The notes beneath the pieces are model-generated. The model was not told where the DNA came from and did no database searches. It worked only from the letters and a program-made list of their open reading frames with translations. A stretch of 33,944 nt of DNA from Candidatus Sumerlaeota bacterium (lineage in GTDB: Bacteria; Sumerlaeota; Sumerlaeia; JADFCT01). The stretch is from the NCBI GenBank assembly GCA_026398575.1, contig JAPLSP010000075.1, positions 1 to 33,944 of the forward strand. The letters are read 5' to 3'. The position numbers and the translations under genes were made by a program. Shown piece by piece: positions 9,001 to 16,295 of this stretch. Numbering within the stretch: position 1 is the stretch's first letter; the number at the start of each line of letters is the position of its first letter.

Positions 9001-10794
9001 TGCGACGGTTGCATCCATTCCCGTTCTCATTGCCGACCAGGTTGCCCCATTCCACTTCGCAATGCAATTGACCACACTCAAGTCCGCGTGCACAAAGGCG
9101 CCGCCGGCATAGAGATTGCCCAACCCATCCAAGGCCAGGGCATTGACAGAGCCGTCCATTCCCAAATACCCCAGTGATGACCAGGAGAGGCCATTCCACT
9201 TCGCGATATTCAAGGCATTCTTTCCGCCTGCCGTTGTGAAAGAGCCGCCGGCATAGACATTGCCTTTTCCATCCACGGCTAGCGCGCCGATACCGCCGTT
9301 TGTTCCCGTTCCCAGCCCGGTCCAGGATACCCCGTCCCACTTCGCAATATGATTCGCCGGCGCCCCACCTGCCGTTGTGAAAGAACCGCCGGCAAAGAGA
9401 GCGCCTGGCCCCATGGCCGCAAGACTATTGACAGCGCTATTCATTCCTGATCCAAGCGGCGACCAGGATGCCCCGTCCCACTTGGCGATGCCATTCGCAG
9501 TGGCGCCGCCTGCTATCAGGAAATCTCCTCCGGCATAGACGGCGCCTGCGCCATCCGGCGCGAGCGCATAGACGTAGCCGCCGATTCCTTTTTGAACAGC
9601 AAGCGCAGACCAGGATGATCCGTTCCATTTTGCAATATTCCCCGTCGGGGCGCCTCCTGCCGCTCCGAAGTTGCCCCCCGCATACAGATTGCCCGCGCCA
9701 TCCTCAGCAAGGGCAAGGACGTCATATCCATTGATTCCTGTCCCCAGAGCCGACCAAGCCGATCCATTCCATTTCGCGATATTGCTGGCCAGCGTTGCGC
9801 CCGCCGTTGTGAAATTCCCGCCGGCATACAGGTTGCCCGCCTTATCCAACGCAAGGGATTCGACTTTGGCTGGGGAAGACTCGGATTCATTCCTCATTCC
9901 CATTCCCAGCGCAGACCAGGACGATCCGTTCCAGTTTGCGATATTGTTGGCCGACGTCTCGCCCGCCACAGTAAAATTGCCTCCGGCATACACATTGCCC
10001 GCTCCATCCGCCGCAAGAGCAAAAACTTCTCCGCCGGTTCCTGTTCCCAATGCCGACCAGGAAGCGCCGTCCCACTTTGCGATGTGATTGACCGCACTCA
10101 GGTTCGCGTGCACAAAAGCGCCGCCGGCATAGAGATTGCCCAACCCATCCAATGCCAGCGCATTGACGGAGCCGTCCATTCCCAAATACCCCAGCGTTGA
10201 CCAGGAGACGCCGTTCCACTTCGCGATATTCAATGCATTCTTTTCGCCTGCTGTTGAGAACGCGCCGCCGGCATAAACATTGCCCATCCCATCCGCCGCA
10301 ATAGCCTTAACCTCGCCGTAAATGCCCGAGCCCAACGGCGACCAGGAGGCGCCATCCCACTTCGCGATGGAAAACGCCGGCACATCTCCCGCCAAAGAGA
10401 ATTGTCCGCCGGCATAAAGATTGCCCGATTTATCCACCGCAAGGGCTGAGATATAGCCATCCACTCCTGTCCCCAATGCCGACCACGTGGAAGTCGCCGG
10501 ATCCCATTTGGCGACGCCGTTTGCGATCACGTTTCCTGCGACCGTCATGAACTGCCCGCCTAGATAGATGGCGCCTGAAGTGTCCCGGGCTATTGCAGTG
10601 ACGATTCCATTCGCGCACGAAAGATAGAACTGGTCATCCCAATAGACATCGCTCGCATCGCTTTCAGGGCCTGTTGCGGCTTTGGATGATACAGGAGCGA
10701 GCCATATCCCAGCGCTCGATAAAGCCGCGCATAAAATCGTCAGAAACGATTTCCAAAATGGCAGGGCTTTATTCAGTGAAAAAATATTTTTCAT
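6052..10794 (-). CDS. Secreted 14-repeat propeller-like protein with Fn3 and carboxypeptidase-like domains
   Basis: A 1580-residue secreted protein. Residues 1-41 form a Sec signal peptide (hydrophobic FLTILCAALSSAGIWLA, then SSKA-A). Residues ~60-735 hold 14 repeats of ~48 residues with the core VxALAxDGxGNxYAGGxFxxAG...IAKWNGxSWSxLG. Around 885-980 and 981-1080 are two fibronectin-III-like domains, then at ~1083-1170 a carboxypeptidase-regulatory-like beta domain (ISGVITEV...LDGKYALPVPDG). The last ~400 residues are Ser/Thr/Gly-rich beta repeats with no recognised anchor. AGGAG precedes the ATG at good spacing. It may be a surface or extracellular binding protein. No enzymatic motif is visible, and the function is unknown. 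Confidence 0.85.
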   Translation of the reverse strand: MKNIFSLNKALPFWKSFLTILCAALSSAGIWLAPVSSKAATGPESDASDVYWDDQFYLSCANGIVTAIARDTSGAIYLGGQFMTVAGNVIANGVAKWDPATSTWSALGTGVDGYISALAVDKSGNLYAGGQFSLAGDVPAFSIAKWDGASWSPLGSGIYGEVKAIAADGMGNVYAGGAFSTAGEKNALNIAKWNGVSWSTLGYLGMDGSVNALALDGLGNLYAGGAFVHANLSAVNHIAKWDGASWSALGTGTGGEVFALAADGAGNVYAGGNFTVAGETSANNIANWNGSSWSALGMGMRNESESSPAKVESLALDKAGNLYAGGNFTTAGATLASNIAKWNGSAWSALGTGINGYDVLALAEDGAGNLYAGGNFGAAGGAPTGNIAKWNGSSWSALAVQKGIGGYVYALAPDGAGAVYAGGDFLIAGGATANGIAKWDGASWSPLGSGMNSAVNSLAAMGPGALFAGGSFTTAGGAPANHIAKWDGVSWTGLGTGTNGGIGALAVDGKGNVYAGGSFTTAGGKNALNIAKWNGLSWSSLGYLGMDGSVNALALDGLGNLYAGGAFVHADLSVVNCIAKWNGATWSAMRTGMDATVAALAADKSGNVYAGGKFRSAGGTPANFIAKWNGASWSALGTGTSDEVEALALDSSGALYAGGNYQTADGKTVRYISKWDGSSWETMGTGMIQRVKALAVDRNALFAGGYFEIAGNKVSDYFACWQPRVNRSQALWESVSGEATLGDDIYGFYKPALMTSTGTLVSYAGGLPTTVTLDRAEEIQVGGKRVNGAFTLEPTGMEFGGAGATLRIEFSEDDVAANQVAPSDFIAVKLTYPADYPATKEAASVQRIAGGAPAPIRVENGRQIYAIVVPLAEIGSTYGAAPKSLVLLPAPTNPGAKNIATDSITWTWQDNSTSETGYKVWTDPGSNPPVTLQTTTGANVQEWRQSGLAPNTQYSMQAAAAGVSGDSDKTAVYTTWTLAATPLAPIISNPKNDSLDIKIGSGDGNPAATKYAIYCETAAKWAQANGALGASPVWQTALAWGTLTVTGLNKNAIYSFSVRARNGAGVETLNGPSTSEIAIFKFEISGVITEVATLAPVMVVAINPSGVMVAATTMSLDGKYALPVPDGFSGWVMAQSSRYVFHPFRRAFVSVQGEKQNQNFMAFEAVANMKDLKADYRPVLKANGQGANTFATSVTITTDGILVIANGGTTDTLSLVRSASSRNLRLIPKPIRGIRTQGGFSMLSVEGDVMALTTSKTIERLTATNAIVCDIVTSSAIGVVRMSSRRDVDSSVDMIVNISAADSMTSRASVAINGAKLETLTARKQDFTAITLSSKTGVWRGVKRVQLSGALGGVGAGPDVNVRAAGSITAKGAAIMPFAIVGEIKKLASSSLMLNRAPYMGEISVFWFHSTTNSVTISATGGKISGSGFYVADGRIAKFEATASRAYAGSGVIGDKPTTGSSPLSVSTSSGVEVMKTTGAIFAVSGVRLPKSSGIVGVKAHTSLYAVFYAGATMSGDIVNGLPVTTKLTPNHIGGLPRITMSSAATSDSIARVYGVVDDRKQTKVAPKTAPLLLIYNDGL
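8590..10620 (-). repeat. Fourteen coding repeats, apparently two tandem sets of seven
   Basis: Repeats 3-4 and 10-11 of the propeller protein are nearly identical in protein and DNA, far above the others. The DNA copies lie at about 9070-9240 and 10090-10260, offset by exactly 1,020 bases (340 codons, seven repeats). That spacing fits duplication or gene conversion between two seven-bladed propellers. Confidence 0.8.
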
Positions 10795-10990
10795 GGTCGT
10801 TGCTCCTAGTCACTCAATCGAGCGCCTGCAGCCCCTCAATAGCGCAATAGCATGACATTGCGCCCCATAACGCTTCCCCGCTTTATTCTATGCGCGGATT
10901 GCAGAGTCTTTCCATGTAAATTTCATGAAAATATGGACATGAGTCGGGAAAATCATTCCGGCCGCAGCGCGCGCGCCAGGTTGCCCTTTT

Positions 10991-11713
10991 CTATTTGCTT
11001 TTGATTTCTTGTTCCAGCTTCTTGCGCAGATCGCGGTAGTTCTCGGGCTTGTAGGGTTCCAGGCTGGCGGCTTTGTCCAACAGGGGAAGCGCCTCTTCGC
11101 GGCGATTCAGTTCCCGCAGGATGCCCGCCTTCACCGCGTAGCCATTGGGCGAGAGCGGATAGAGTTCAATGGCCAAGTCGGCTTGTTTCAGGGCTTCGGG
11201 ATAGCGCTTGAGGCGCGCGAGCGTTTCGGCCTGGCTGCGTCTCATGCTTGCCGAAAACGGATTCATCTGGATGGCCTGGCTGCGCAGCGCAAGGCCGTCT
11301 TCGTCTCTTCCCATGCGTTCGCACATCGCCGCCTCGGCGTCCAGATAGCGCGCGCAGTTGCCTTGAATGCGAGAGGCCTTGTGATATGACATCAGCGCCT
11401 CGGCGCGGAATCCTGTCGCTTCTTTCTGATGCGCTTCACGCTCCTTGGGGATTCTCATCGCCAGCGTTTCTTCATAAGCGGCTTCTTTCGCCAGATCATT
11501 CCCCAACAGGTAGGCGGATTTTGCGCGCATCGGTTGGATGAGATACACCCACCCGCCGGCAAGATTGCCCGCCACCCACAAAACCAACAGCGCCCCGCCC
11601 ATCCTGCGCGAACCCACAACCCTCCCCACCGCCCGCCTCAGCCTTCCCCAATAGGCGCGCCGCGGACGGACACGGACTGGCACGGACTGGCACGGACTGA
11701 CACGGACTGGCAC
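10991..11713 (-). CDS. TPR-containing C-terminal half of the split O-antigen-ligase-like protein
   Basis: The frame opens with a GTG inside a tandem repeat, and its first ~16 residues are repeat translation, so this is unlikely to be a natural start. After it come a transmembrane helix (ALLVLWVAGNLAGGWVYLI), a periplasmic linker, and TPR-like helices at ~100-235 (e.g. SASMRRSQAETLARLKRYPEALKQA-type units ending PYKPENYRDLRKKLEQ). Wzy/WaaL-type ligases with a C-terminal TPR tail are common. Removing one base of the repeat at 11718-11719 joins this frame to the upstream ligase without a stop. It is best read as the 3' part of one gene, either broken by slippage or mis-called at one base. Confidence 0.75.
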   Translation of the reverse strand: MPVRVSPCQSVPVRVRPRRAYWGRLRRAVGRVVGSRRMGGALLVLWVAGNLAGGWVYLIQPMRAKSAYLLGNDLAKEAAYEETLAMRIPKEREAHQKEATGFRAEALMSYHKASRIQGNCARYLDAEAAMCERMGRDEDGLALRSQAIQMNPFSASMRRSQAETLARLKRYPEALKQADLAIELYPLSPNGYAVKAGILRELNRREEALPLLDKAASLEPYKPENYRDLRKKLEQEIKSK

Positions 11714-13220
11714 GGACTTGGCACGGACCGCCGCGCGCGAAGGGCAGCAGCCCGCAGCAATAGATCGCCAGCATCAATCCCGCCGCTGGCAGGCCCGCTT
11801 CAACCCAGAGCTGCATCAATGCATTATGGGCGTCGCGCGCCTCTCGCGCCCCTTGCGAAGCGGTTTGAAGGTAAAGAACGGCATAAGAGCCGACGCCGTT
11901 TCCACGCAGAGGCGAGAGCGGCGCGAATTGCAATTGCCGCGCCGCGGCCTCGAGATAGTAAATCCGTTCCTGAATCGTGGAAATGCGCGTCAGGCGTTTC
12001 CAGAATCCCGCTTCGCGCTGCGCCTGCGGAATCGCGGCAGCGGCCGCATCCTGTTTCGTTCCGCCTCCAGGGGTGGCCGCAAACCGCGCCCCATGGGGAA
12101 CGATCCAGACAAAAAGCAGAAGGCAAATCAGGAACAACCCCGCCGCGAATCCGCCCGGAAGCGCCAGCCGCTTCCAGCGTTCGCGTCCAACGATGATCGC
12201 CGCCAGCGCCACCGCTAACAGCGCGCACAGCCAGCCTCCGCGCGATTTCGTCAGGAAAAGCGCCGCCAATGAGATAAAGAATCCCATCGTCGCCAGCGCT
12301 TGCGGCCAGAAGCGCCGGAAGGCCGCCGTCAGCCCGATCAGGAACGGCAATCCCATCGCGAGCGTATAAGCGAAAACGTTGGGGTTGCCGTACCAGGAGG
12401 AGATGCGTTTTTCGCGCAAGGTGTTCATGATCGCTTCGGAGAAGCGGTCCGGGTTCAGTCCCACGTCCCGCCCCATCTCCGCCAATTGCGCGTCATAGCC
12501 AAAGAAATATTGATAAAGCCCCTTGAAGGCGCTGGCCACAATCAAGACCGAAAAGAAAACGAACAGTGCCCAAGCCGCCAGCTCCTGGGGAGTTCCGAGT
12601 TCCGAGTTCCGAGTTCCGAGTTCCTCTTCCGTCTCTCCTCTCCGCGTCTCCCCTCTCCCCTCTCCGCGTCTCTCTTCTCCGCGTCTCCCCTCTCCCTGCA
12701 TTCTGAATTCCGGACTCGAGATCGCCCGCCATGCCAGGAGCGCGATGCATAAAATCCAATATCCTTCGAGCCAGGTTCCCACCGTTTCGAGTCCCTCGGC
12801 CGGCGCGACGCTCCACGAAAACGACAACGTCGCCCAAATCAACAGCGCCGCCATCAACGCCACCGGCCAGCAGAGCAGCGCCTGCAGCCGCTTCGCCATT
12901 CCCGCCATCAAGAGCGCGATCGCCAGCACGAGGCCGAAAGAACCCGCAACCCAAATCCCCTGTTCCGGAAAACTGGTCTGCATCCGCCAATGACTGAGCG
13001 CCAGCAGCCCCAGCGGCAGACAATAAAACATCAGCGCCAGCCGCGACTCGGGACTTAGGTGTGGCAGCCGTGTCGGCGCTTGGCCATCCCCGCCCTGCGA
13101 TTCGAGCGCTTCGCCTTCGATCTCATTTGGCTGATTTTCGGCGGCACTCCCCGGAGTTGGGGAAATCCGATCGCCTTTTTGCCTGCGACGAGGTTGAACC
13201 ATGGCCCCTCTCGATCCCAT
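11496..13220 (-). CDS. O-antigen ligase / Wzy-family membrane protein, frame broken near its C-terminus
   Basis: A polytopic membrane protein with about ten hydrophobic helices between residues ~60 and 520. It carries the Wzy_C-type segment RGNGVGSYAVLYLQ...AHNALMQLWVEAGLPAAG, typical of O-antigen ligases and polymerases that transfer or polymerise undecaprenyl-linked glycans at the periplasmic face. An extra loop (12590-12715), EGRRGEERRGEG...LGTRNSELGT, is repeat-encoded and lies between two helices. After FARGG (~11735) the frame runs into a second repeat and then ~65 residues with no membrane or TPR character, because one extra base shifts it off the TPR frame. The start at 13220 is uncertain; an ATG at 13202 is an alternative. 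The meaningful coding part ends near 11735. Confidence 0.8.
   Translation of the reverse strand: MGSRGAMVQPRRRQKGDRISPTPGSAAENQPNEIEGEALESQGGDGQAPTRLPHLSPESRLALMFYCLPLGLLALSHWRMQTSFPEQGIWVAGSFGLVLAIALLMAGMAKRLQALLCWPVALMAALLIWATLSFSWSVAPAEGLETVGTWLEGYWILCIALLAWRAISSPEFRMQGEGRRGEERRGEGRGETRRGETEEELGTRNSELGTPQELAAWALFVFFSVLIVASAFKGLYQYFFGYDAQLAEMGRDVGLNPDRFSEAIMNTLREKRISSWYGNPNVFAYTLAMGLPFLIGLTAAFRRFWPQALATMGFFISLAALFLTKSRGGWLCALLAVALAAIIVGRERWKRLALPGGFAAGLFLICLLLFVWIVPHGARFAATPGGGTKQDAAAAAIPQAQREAGFWKRLTRISTIQERIYYLEAAARQLQFAPLSPLRGNGVGSYAVLYLQTASQGAREARDAHNALMQLWVEAGLPAAGLMLAIYCCGLLPFARGGPCQVRASPCQSVPVRASPCPSAARLLGKAEAGGGEGCGFAQDGRGAVGFVGGGQSCRRVGVSHPTDARKIRLPVGE
11666..11730. repeat. Period-10 tandem repeat at the ligase/TPR frame break
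   Basis: Units of CACGGACTGG and close variants read along the plus strand. One unit, 11711-11721, has 11 bases (CACGGACTTGG) instead of 10. This extra T (A on the coding strand) puts the downstream TPR half out of frame with the ligase. Confidence 0.9.
12591..12696. repeat. In-frame heptamer and decamer repeats inside the ligase gene
   Basis: At 12591-12624 is the unit GAGTTCC (period 7), the reverse complement of the cinA GGAACTC family. At 12627-12696 are units of CTCCGCGTCTCC type, the reverse complement of the cinA ACGCGGAG family. On the coding strand the order is ACGCGGAG-type first and GGAACTC-type second, as in cinA. The frame is preserved across them. Confidence 0.9.
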
Positions 13221-13425
13221 ACGCGACAGAAGATGAGGACATTGTAGGAAAAACCCCGGCGCTTAATCGCGCCTAAAATCATGGCCTCTGAAAAATGATT
13301 CCTTAAAAATATGTGGGTCAATATCAGCTCCGGCAATCTACCTGCTGGAATCAGCATTTACGAGATGCTATAAGTGTCCTGACTCCGCTGCGCTTCGTTA
13401 CGGACGCGGGAAGGAGGCTGACAAT

Positions 13426-14298
13426 ATGGATCGCCAAATCGAAAGACGCTTGATGGACCAGGCGGTGGCGCTGGGCAATAGCGGGCAAGGCGAGGCGCTG
13501 CAAGAGCTGCTTCCTTTGCTGGCTTCGCCATCCGCGCAGGTCCGGCGCCTGGCCGCTTCGGCGGTGGGCAAGCTGGCAGATCTGGCCGATGCCGGAAAGG
13601 CCGTGAGCGCCCTGCTGCCGCTCTTGCGCGATGCGCATCCGCAGACGCGGCAATATGCCATCAAGGCGCTGGCCGCCTACGGCGCCCGGGCGCAATGCAG
13701 CCTGCCGGACCTGCGCGATCTGGCCGCGAACACATCCGAAAAAGACTACATCCAACGCGACGCCGCGAAAGCGGTGACGACAATCGAAGAGGCGTTGCGG
13801 ATCGAAGAGGAGCAAGCCGAGCATCGCTGCCAGCGCTGCGCGAAGCAGGTGGACGCCACCGAATATGCGAGAAGCCAGCGCTTCTTTCAGCGCGTCTTCT
13901 GCGACAAATGCTTCGATGAAGTGTATCTGGCGCGCCGGAACTTCGACACGCGTGTCGAAGACAATAAGACGATCCGCACACAAAGCGGCACGCTGGTGCA
14001 GTCGGATGGTGAGCGAATGATCGCGGATTTCCTGCAGCGCGAAAGAATCGCTTTTCGCTACGACGAACGCATGCGCATCGTGGAGGGATACGCCGTCAGA
14101 CCGGATTTCTATCTGCCGGAGTTTGATGTATATATCGAGTATTGGGGCATGGATACGACCGACTACAAAATCGGCATGCTGAAGAAACTGAAACTATATC
14201 AACAAGAGGGAAAGCGCCTGATCTCCCTCTATCCGGAAGACAAGCCCGGCATGGATACGACGCTCCGTCAGAAACTAAACCGATACATGAAAATCTGA
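13426..14298 (+). CDS. HEAT-repeat - zinc-ribbon - PD-(D/E)XK nuclease-like fusion protein
   Basis: A 290-residue protein. Residues ~10-115 are HEAT-type helix pairs (SAQVRRLAASAVGKLADL, HPQTRQYAIKALAAYG). Residues 135-162 carry two knuckles, C135-x2-C138 and C159-x2-C162, a zinc-ribbon pattern. Residues ~190-285 resemble the restriction-endonuclease fold seen at the end of some helicases: SDGERMIADFL, then RPDFYLPEFDVYIEYWG with Asp227 and Glu238, then a helix and RLISLYPED. The usual third-motif Lys is replaced by Trp at E-x-W, as in that subgroup. AAGGAGG lies eight bases before the ATG, the best ribosome site in the window. It is likely cytosolic and DNA-acting; HEAT repeats suggest a protein or nucleic-acid partner. 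The family name is unknown to me. Confidence 0.75.
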   Translation: MDRQIERRLMDQAVALGNSGQGEALQELLPLLASPSAQVRRLAASAVGKLADLADAGKAVSALLPLLRDAHPQTRQYAIKALAAYGARAQCSLPDLRDLAANTSEKDYIQRDAAKAVTTIEEALRIEEEQAEHRCQRCAKQVDATEYARSQRFFQRVFCDKCFDEVYLARRNFDTRVEDNKTIRTQSGTLVQSDGERMIADFLQRERIAFRYDERMRIVEGYAVRPDFYLPEFDVYIEYWGMDTTDYKIGMLKKLKLYQQEGKRLISLYPEDKPGMDTTLRQKLNRYMKI

Positions 14299-14360
14299 AT
14301 TCCCTCGGGCGCCGCGGAGCGAAGCGGAGCAAGCCTTGCCTTGCGCCAAGCTGTGCCCGG

Positions 14361-15557
14361 CTACACCTGCCGTTCATCATATTGCGCCGCGCCGCCGACG
14401 CCGAACATGTCGCGCTTGAGCTTGAGGTAAAATTTATAATCCGCCAGCGCGACGTTGGCCGGGACGCGGTGATCCACACCGGGGATGAAGCCGCCTTCGC
14501 GCACGAGGGGCAGGAGGCGCGTCAGCTCGGCGCGGATGGCTTCGCGCCCTTGCGCCAACTTCATCTTGCAGACGCCGCCCTGCAGAAGCGCGTCGGGGCG
14601 GCGGCGGCGGATTTCGATGGGGTCGCTGCCGCCGTGAACTTCGATCGGGAACATGCAGTTGATACCGCCGTCAATGAAGCTGTCAAGCACGGGCATGATG
14701 TTGCCGTCGCAGTCGGTCCACGATATATGGCAGCCGTGTTTCTTCAGGAGGTTTGTGATGCGCCGGTAGCGCGGCTTGACGACGTCGCGCATGAAATCCA
14801 CGCCGACGATGCAGCCTTGGTTATAGCAGATGTCCTCCCATCCGGCGCCGAAGTCGAATTCCACGTCCTTCACAACGCGCGCGAGCGTCTCGCAGACAAG
14901 GTTGCACAGCGTCTCGACGATCTCCTCCAGCAGTTCGGGGTCTTCGAGCGTCATGAGCGAGATGCGCTCGAAGCCCATCCAGTTGCGCGGCGTGCCGACC
15001 ATCGAGCCGATGGAGACGGCCAGCGGATAATCGCGCTGGTTATAGGCGGCGGCCAGCTCGGGCCAGTTCGCCGGGACGCGTTCGGGCGCGGGCTGGAGGC
15101 GCGGCTTGTATTCCTCCTCCCACGCCTTGCGGTCTTTGAGGAGGAAGTCAATGTGTTGCGGAATGGATTTATAGCCGGTCTTGTTGATGCGCTGCGTGCT
15201 GCCGGTGGTGTCGCGATAGACGGTATAGCGGTCGTTCTCCTCAAGGATTTTATGCTCGAACACCGGGCGCAAACCCATGACGTCAACCGGCGCGCATCGC
15301 CAGTTTTCAATCCCGAAATATTCGTAGGCGCTCGCCTCGTCATTGACCTCGGGCGGCAGGCCCTGCCCGTGCCACACCGGCAGCGTCTCGGCCCAGTAGC
15401 CGAATTCCATGTTTGGCAGGCGGTCCACCGTTTGATAATGCATCACGCGCCGCCAGCGCTCGCGCAGCGTCATCCCGCCCTCGCGAGCCGGCTGCCGCCT
15501 CAATTTTTCCGGGTCCTCGCCTTTTTGAATCGCCTCCAATATTTCTTCAGCGTCCAT
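14361..15557 (-). CDS. Uroporphyrinogen-decarboxylase-family protein (MtaA/HemE-like fold)
   Basis: 398 residues from the ATG at 15557, chosen because AAGGAAGG precedes it; the frame extends further upstream but there only translates degenerate repeat. The protein has the family's TIM-barrel features: TLRERWRRVMHYQTVDRLPN near the start (a common N-terminal signature of UroD paralogues), LLKKHGCHISWTDCDGN, and ALLQGGVCK. These paralogues are expanded in anaerobes and PVC-group bacteria. They include methylcobalamin:coenzyme M-type methyltransferases and many proteins of unknown substrate. It lacks a haem-gene context, so it is unlikely to be true HemE. It is convergent with the HEAT-nuclease gene. 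Confidence 0.85.
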   Translation of the reverse strand: MDAEEILEAIQKGEDPEKLRRQPAREGGMTLRERWRRVMHYQTVDRLPNMEFGYWAETLPVWHGQGLPPEVNDEASAYEYFGIENWRCAPVDVMGLRPVFEHKILEENDRYTVYRDTTGSTQRINKTGYKSIPQHIDFLLKDRKAWEEEYKPRLQPAPERVPANWPELAAAYNQRDYPLAVSIGSMVGTPRNWMGFERISLMTLEDPELLEEIVETLCNLVCETLARVVKDVEFDFGAGWEDICYNQGCIVGVDFMRDVVKPRYRRITNLLKKHGCHISWTDCDGNIMPVLDSFIDGGINCMFPIEVHGGSDPIEIRRRRPDALLQGGVCKMKLAQGREAIRAELTRLLPLVREGGFIPGVDHRVPANVALADYKFYLKLKRDMFGVGGAAQYDERQV

Positions 15558-15586
15558 CGTATTCCTTCCTTTCGATGCTTCTTGAT

Positions 15587-15655
15587 ATCCGTGCAATCCA
15601 TGCAATTCGTGGCTATGATTCAACCACGGATTACCAGATTGCGCAGATGATAAGA
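15587..15655. repeat. Degenerate period-10 repeat upstream of the UroD-family gene
   Basis: Two loose arrays, ATCCGTGCAATCCATGCAAT-like at 15587-15614 and GGATTACCAGATTGCGCAGA-like at 15628-15655, show a decayed ~10-base periodicity, with ATCCGTG/CACGGAT able to pair between them. It lies in the 5' leader of the UroD-family gene and may be a decayed member of the window's repeat repertoire. Confidence 0.4.
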
Positions 15656-15703
15656 AACGCCAACATATTGCCATTCGGCGCGCGATAATGGCATAATCGC
15701 ATG

Positions 15704-16183
15704 CTAGAGTTTAATCGCCCGGCAAACAGCGGCGAAGCATTCTTCCTGGGCTTTTTGCATTTGCTTTGCTTTCCGCTCGCCTTTTTCGTGATCGAAATCC
15801 AGCAGGTGAAGCAGGCTGTGGACGATGAGGAAGGCGATTTCGCGCCGCAGAGAATGGCCCGCCTGACGGGCTTGCTGCGCCGCGCGCTCGACGGAAATCA
15901 CAATGTCGCCCAGCACGGCCTTGTCAGCCTTGGGACCGGGCGACTCGCCGAGCGCGAACGACAGCGTATCGGTCGTTCCCTGCCGATGGCGATATTGCAG
16001 ATTGAGTTTGGTCATCTCGGCGTCATTGATGTAAAGCACGCTGAGTTCGGCCTTCGCAATCCCTCGTTCCTCGAGCGCGATCTGCGCGACCCTTTTCGTC
16101 AGCGACTTCAACGCGCGATCGCTCATCAATTCGCCGTGTGAACGGACCATCACATCAATGGTGAATGAAGCATTATCTGGCAT
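15704..16183 (-). CDS. ybeY: Endoribonuclease YbeY (16S rRNA maturation)
   Basis: 159 residues from the ATG at 16183, which has GAGGG a few bases upstream; an earlier in-frame start would add 27 unrelated residues. The zinc-binding HxxxHxxxxxH motif is H122-H126-H132 in HSLLHLLDFDH. GTTDTLSFALGE (family GTDVLSFP) and LGDIVIS are present. YbeY is a single-strand-specific metal-dependent RNase involved in 16S rRNA 3' maturation and 70S quality control. Length and motifs are normal. It is downstream of trpB2 on the same strand, with a 112-base gap. Confidence 0.95.
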   Translation of the reverse strand: MPDNASFTIDVMVRSHGELMSDRALKSLTKRVAQIALEERGIAKAELSVLYINDAEMTKLNLQYRHRQGTTDTLSFALGESPGPKADKAVLGDIVISVERAAQQARQAGHSLRREIAFLIVHSLLHLLDFDHEKGERKAKQMQKAQEECFAAVCRAIKL

Positions 16184-16295
16184 ATAGCCCTCGTATTTTC
16201 TCCTATAATTGGCCACGAATCCGCGCGCCTGATTGCTTTCGGCCGCGTCAGCAAGGATTCGCACTGACCCGCAGCTCTTTCTTTGCGGTATTTTC

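Noticed and set aside
14361..15557. True haem-pathway HemE
   Set aside because: No hem genes adjacent and the sequence looks like the expanded UroD paralogue group.
14142..15650. 502-codon open frame on the plus strand
   Set aside because: Antisense shadow of the UroD-family gene and its leader; composition is typical of an antisense frame in GC-rich DNA.
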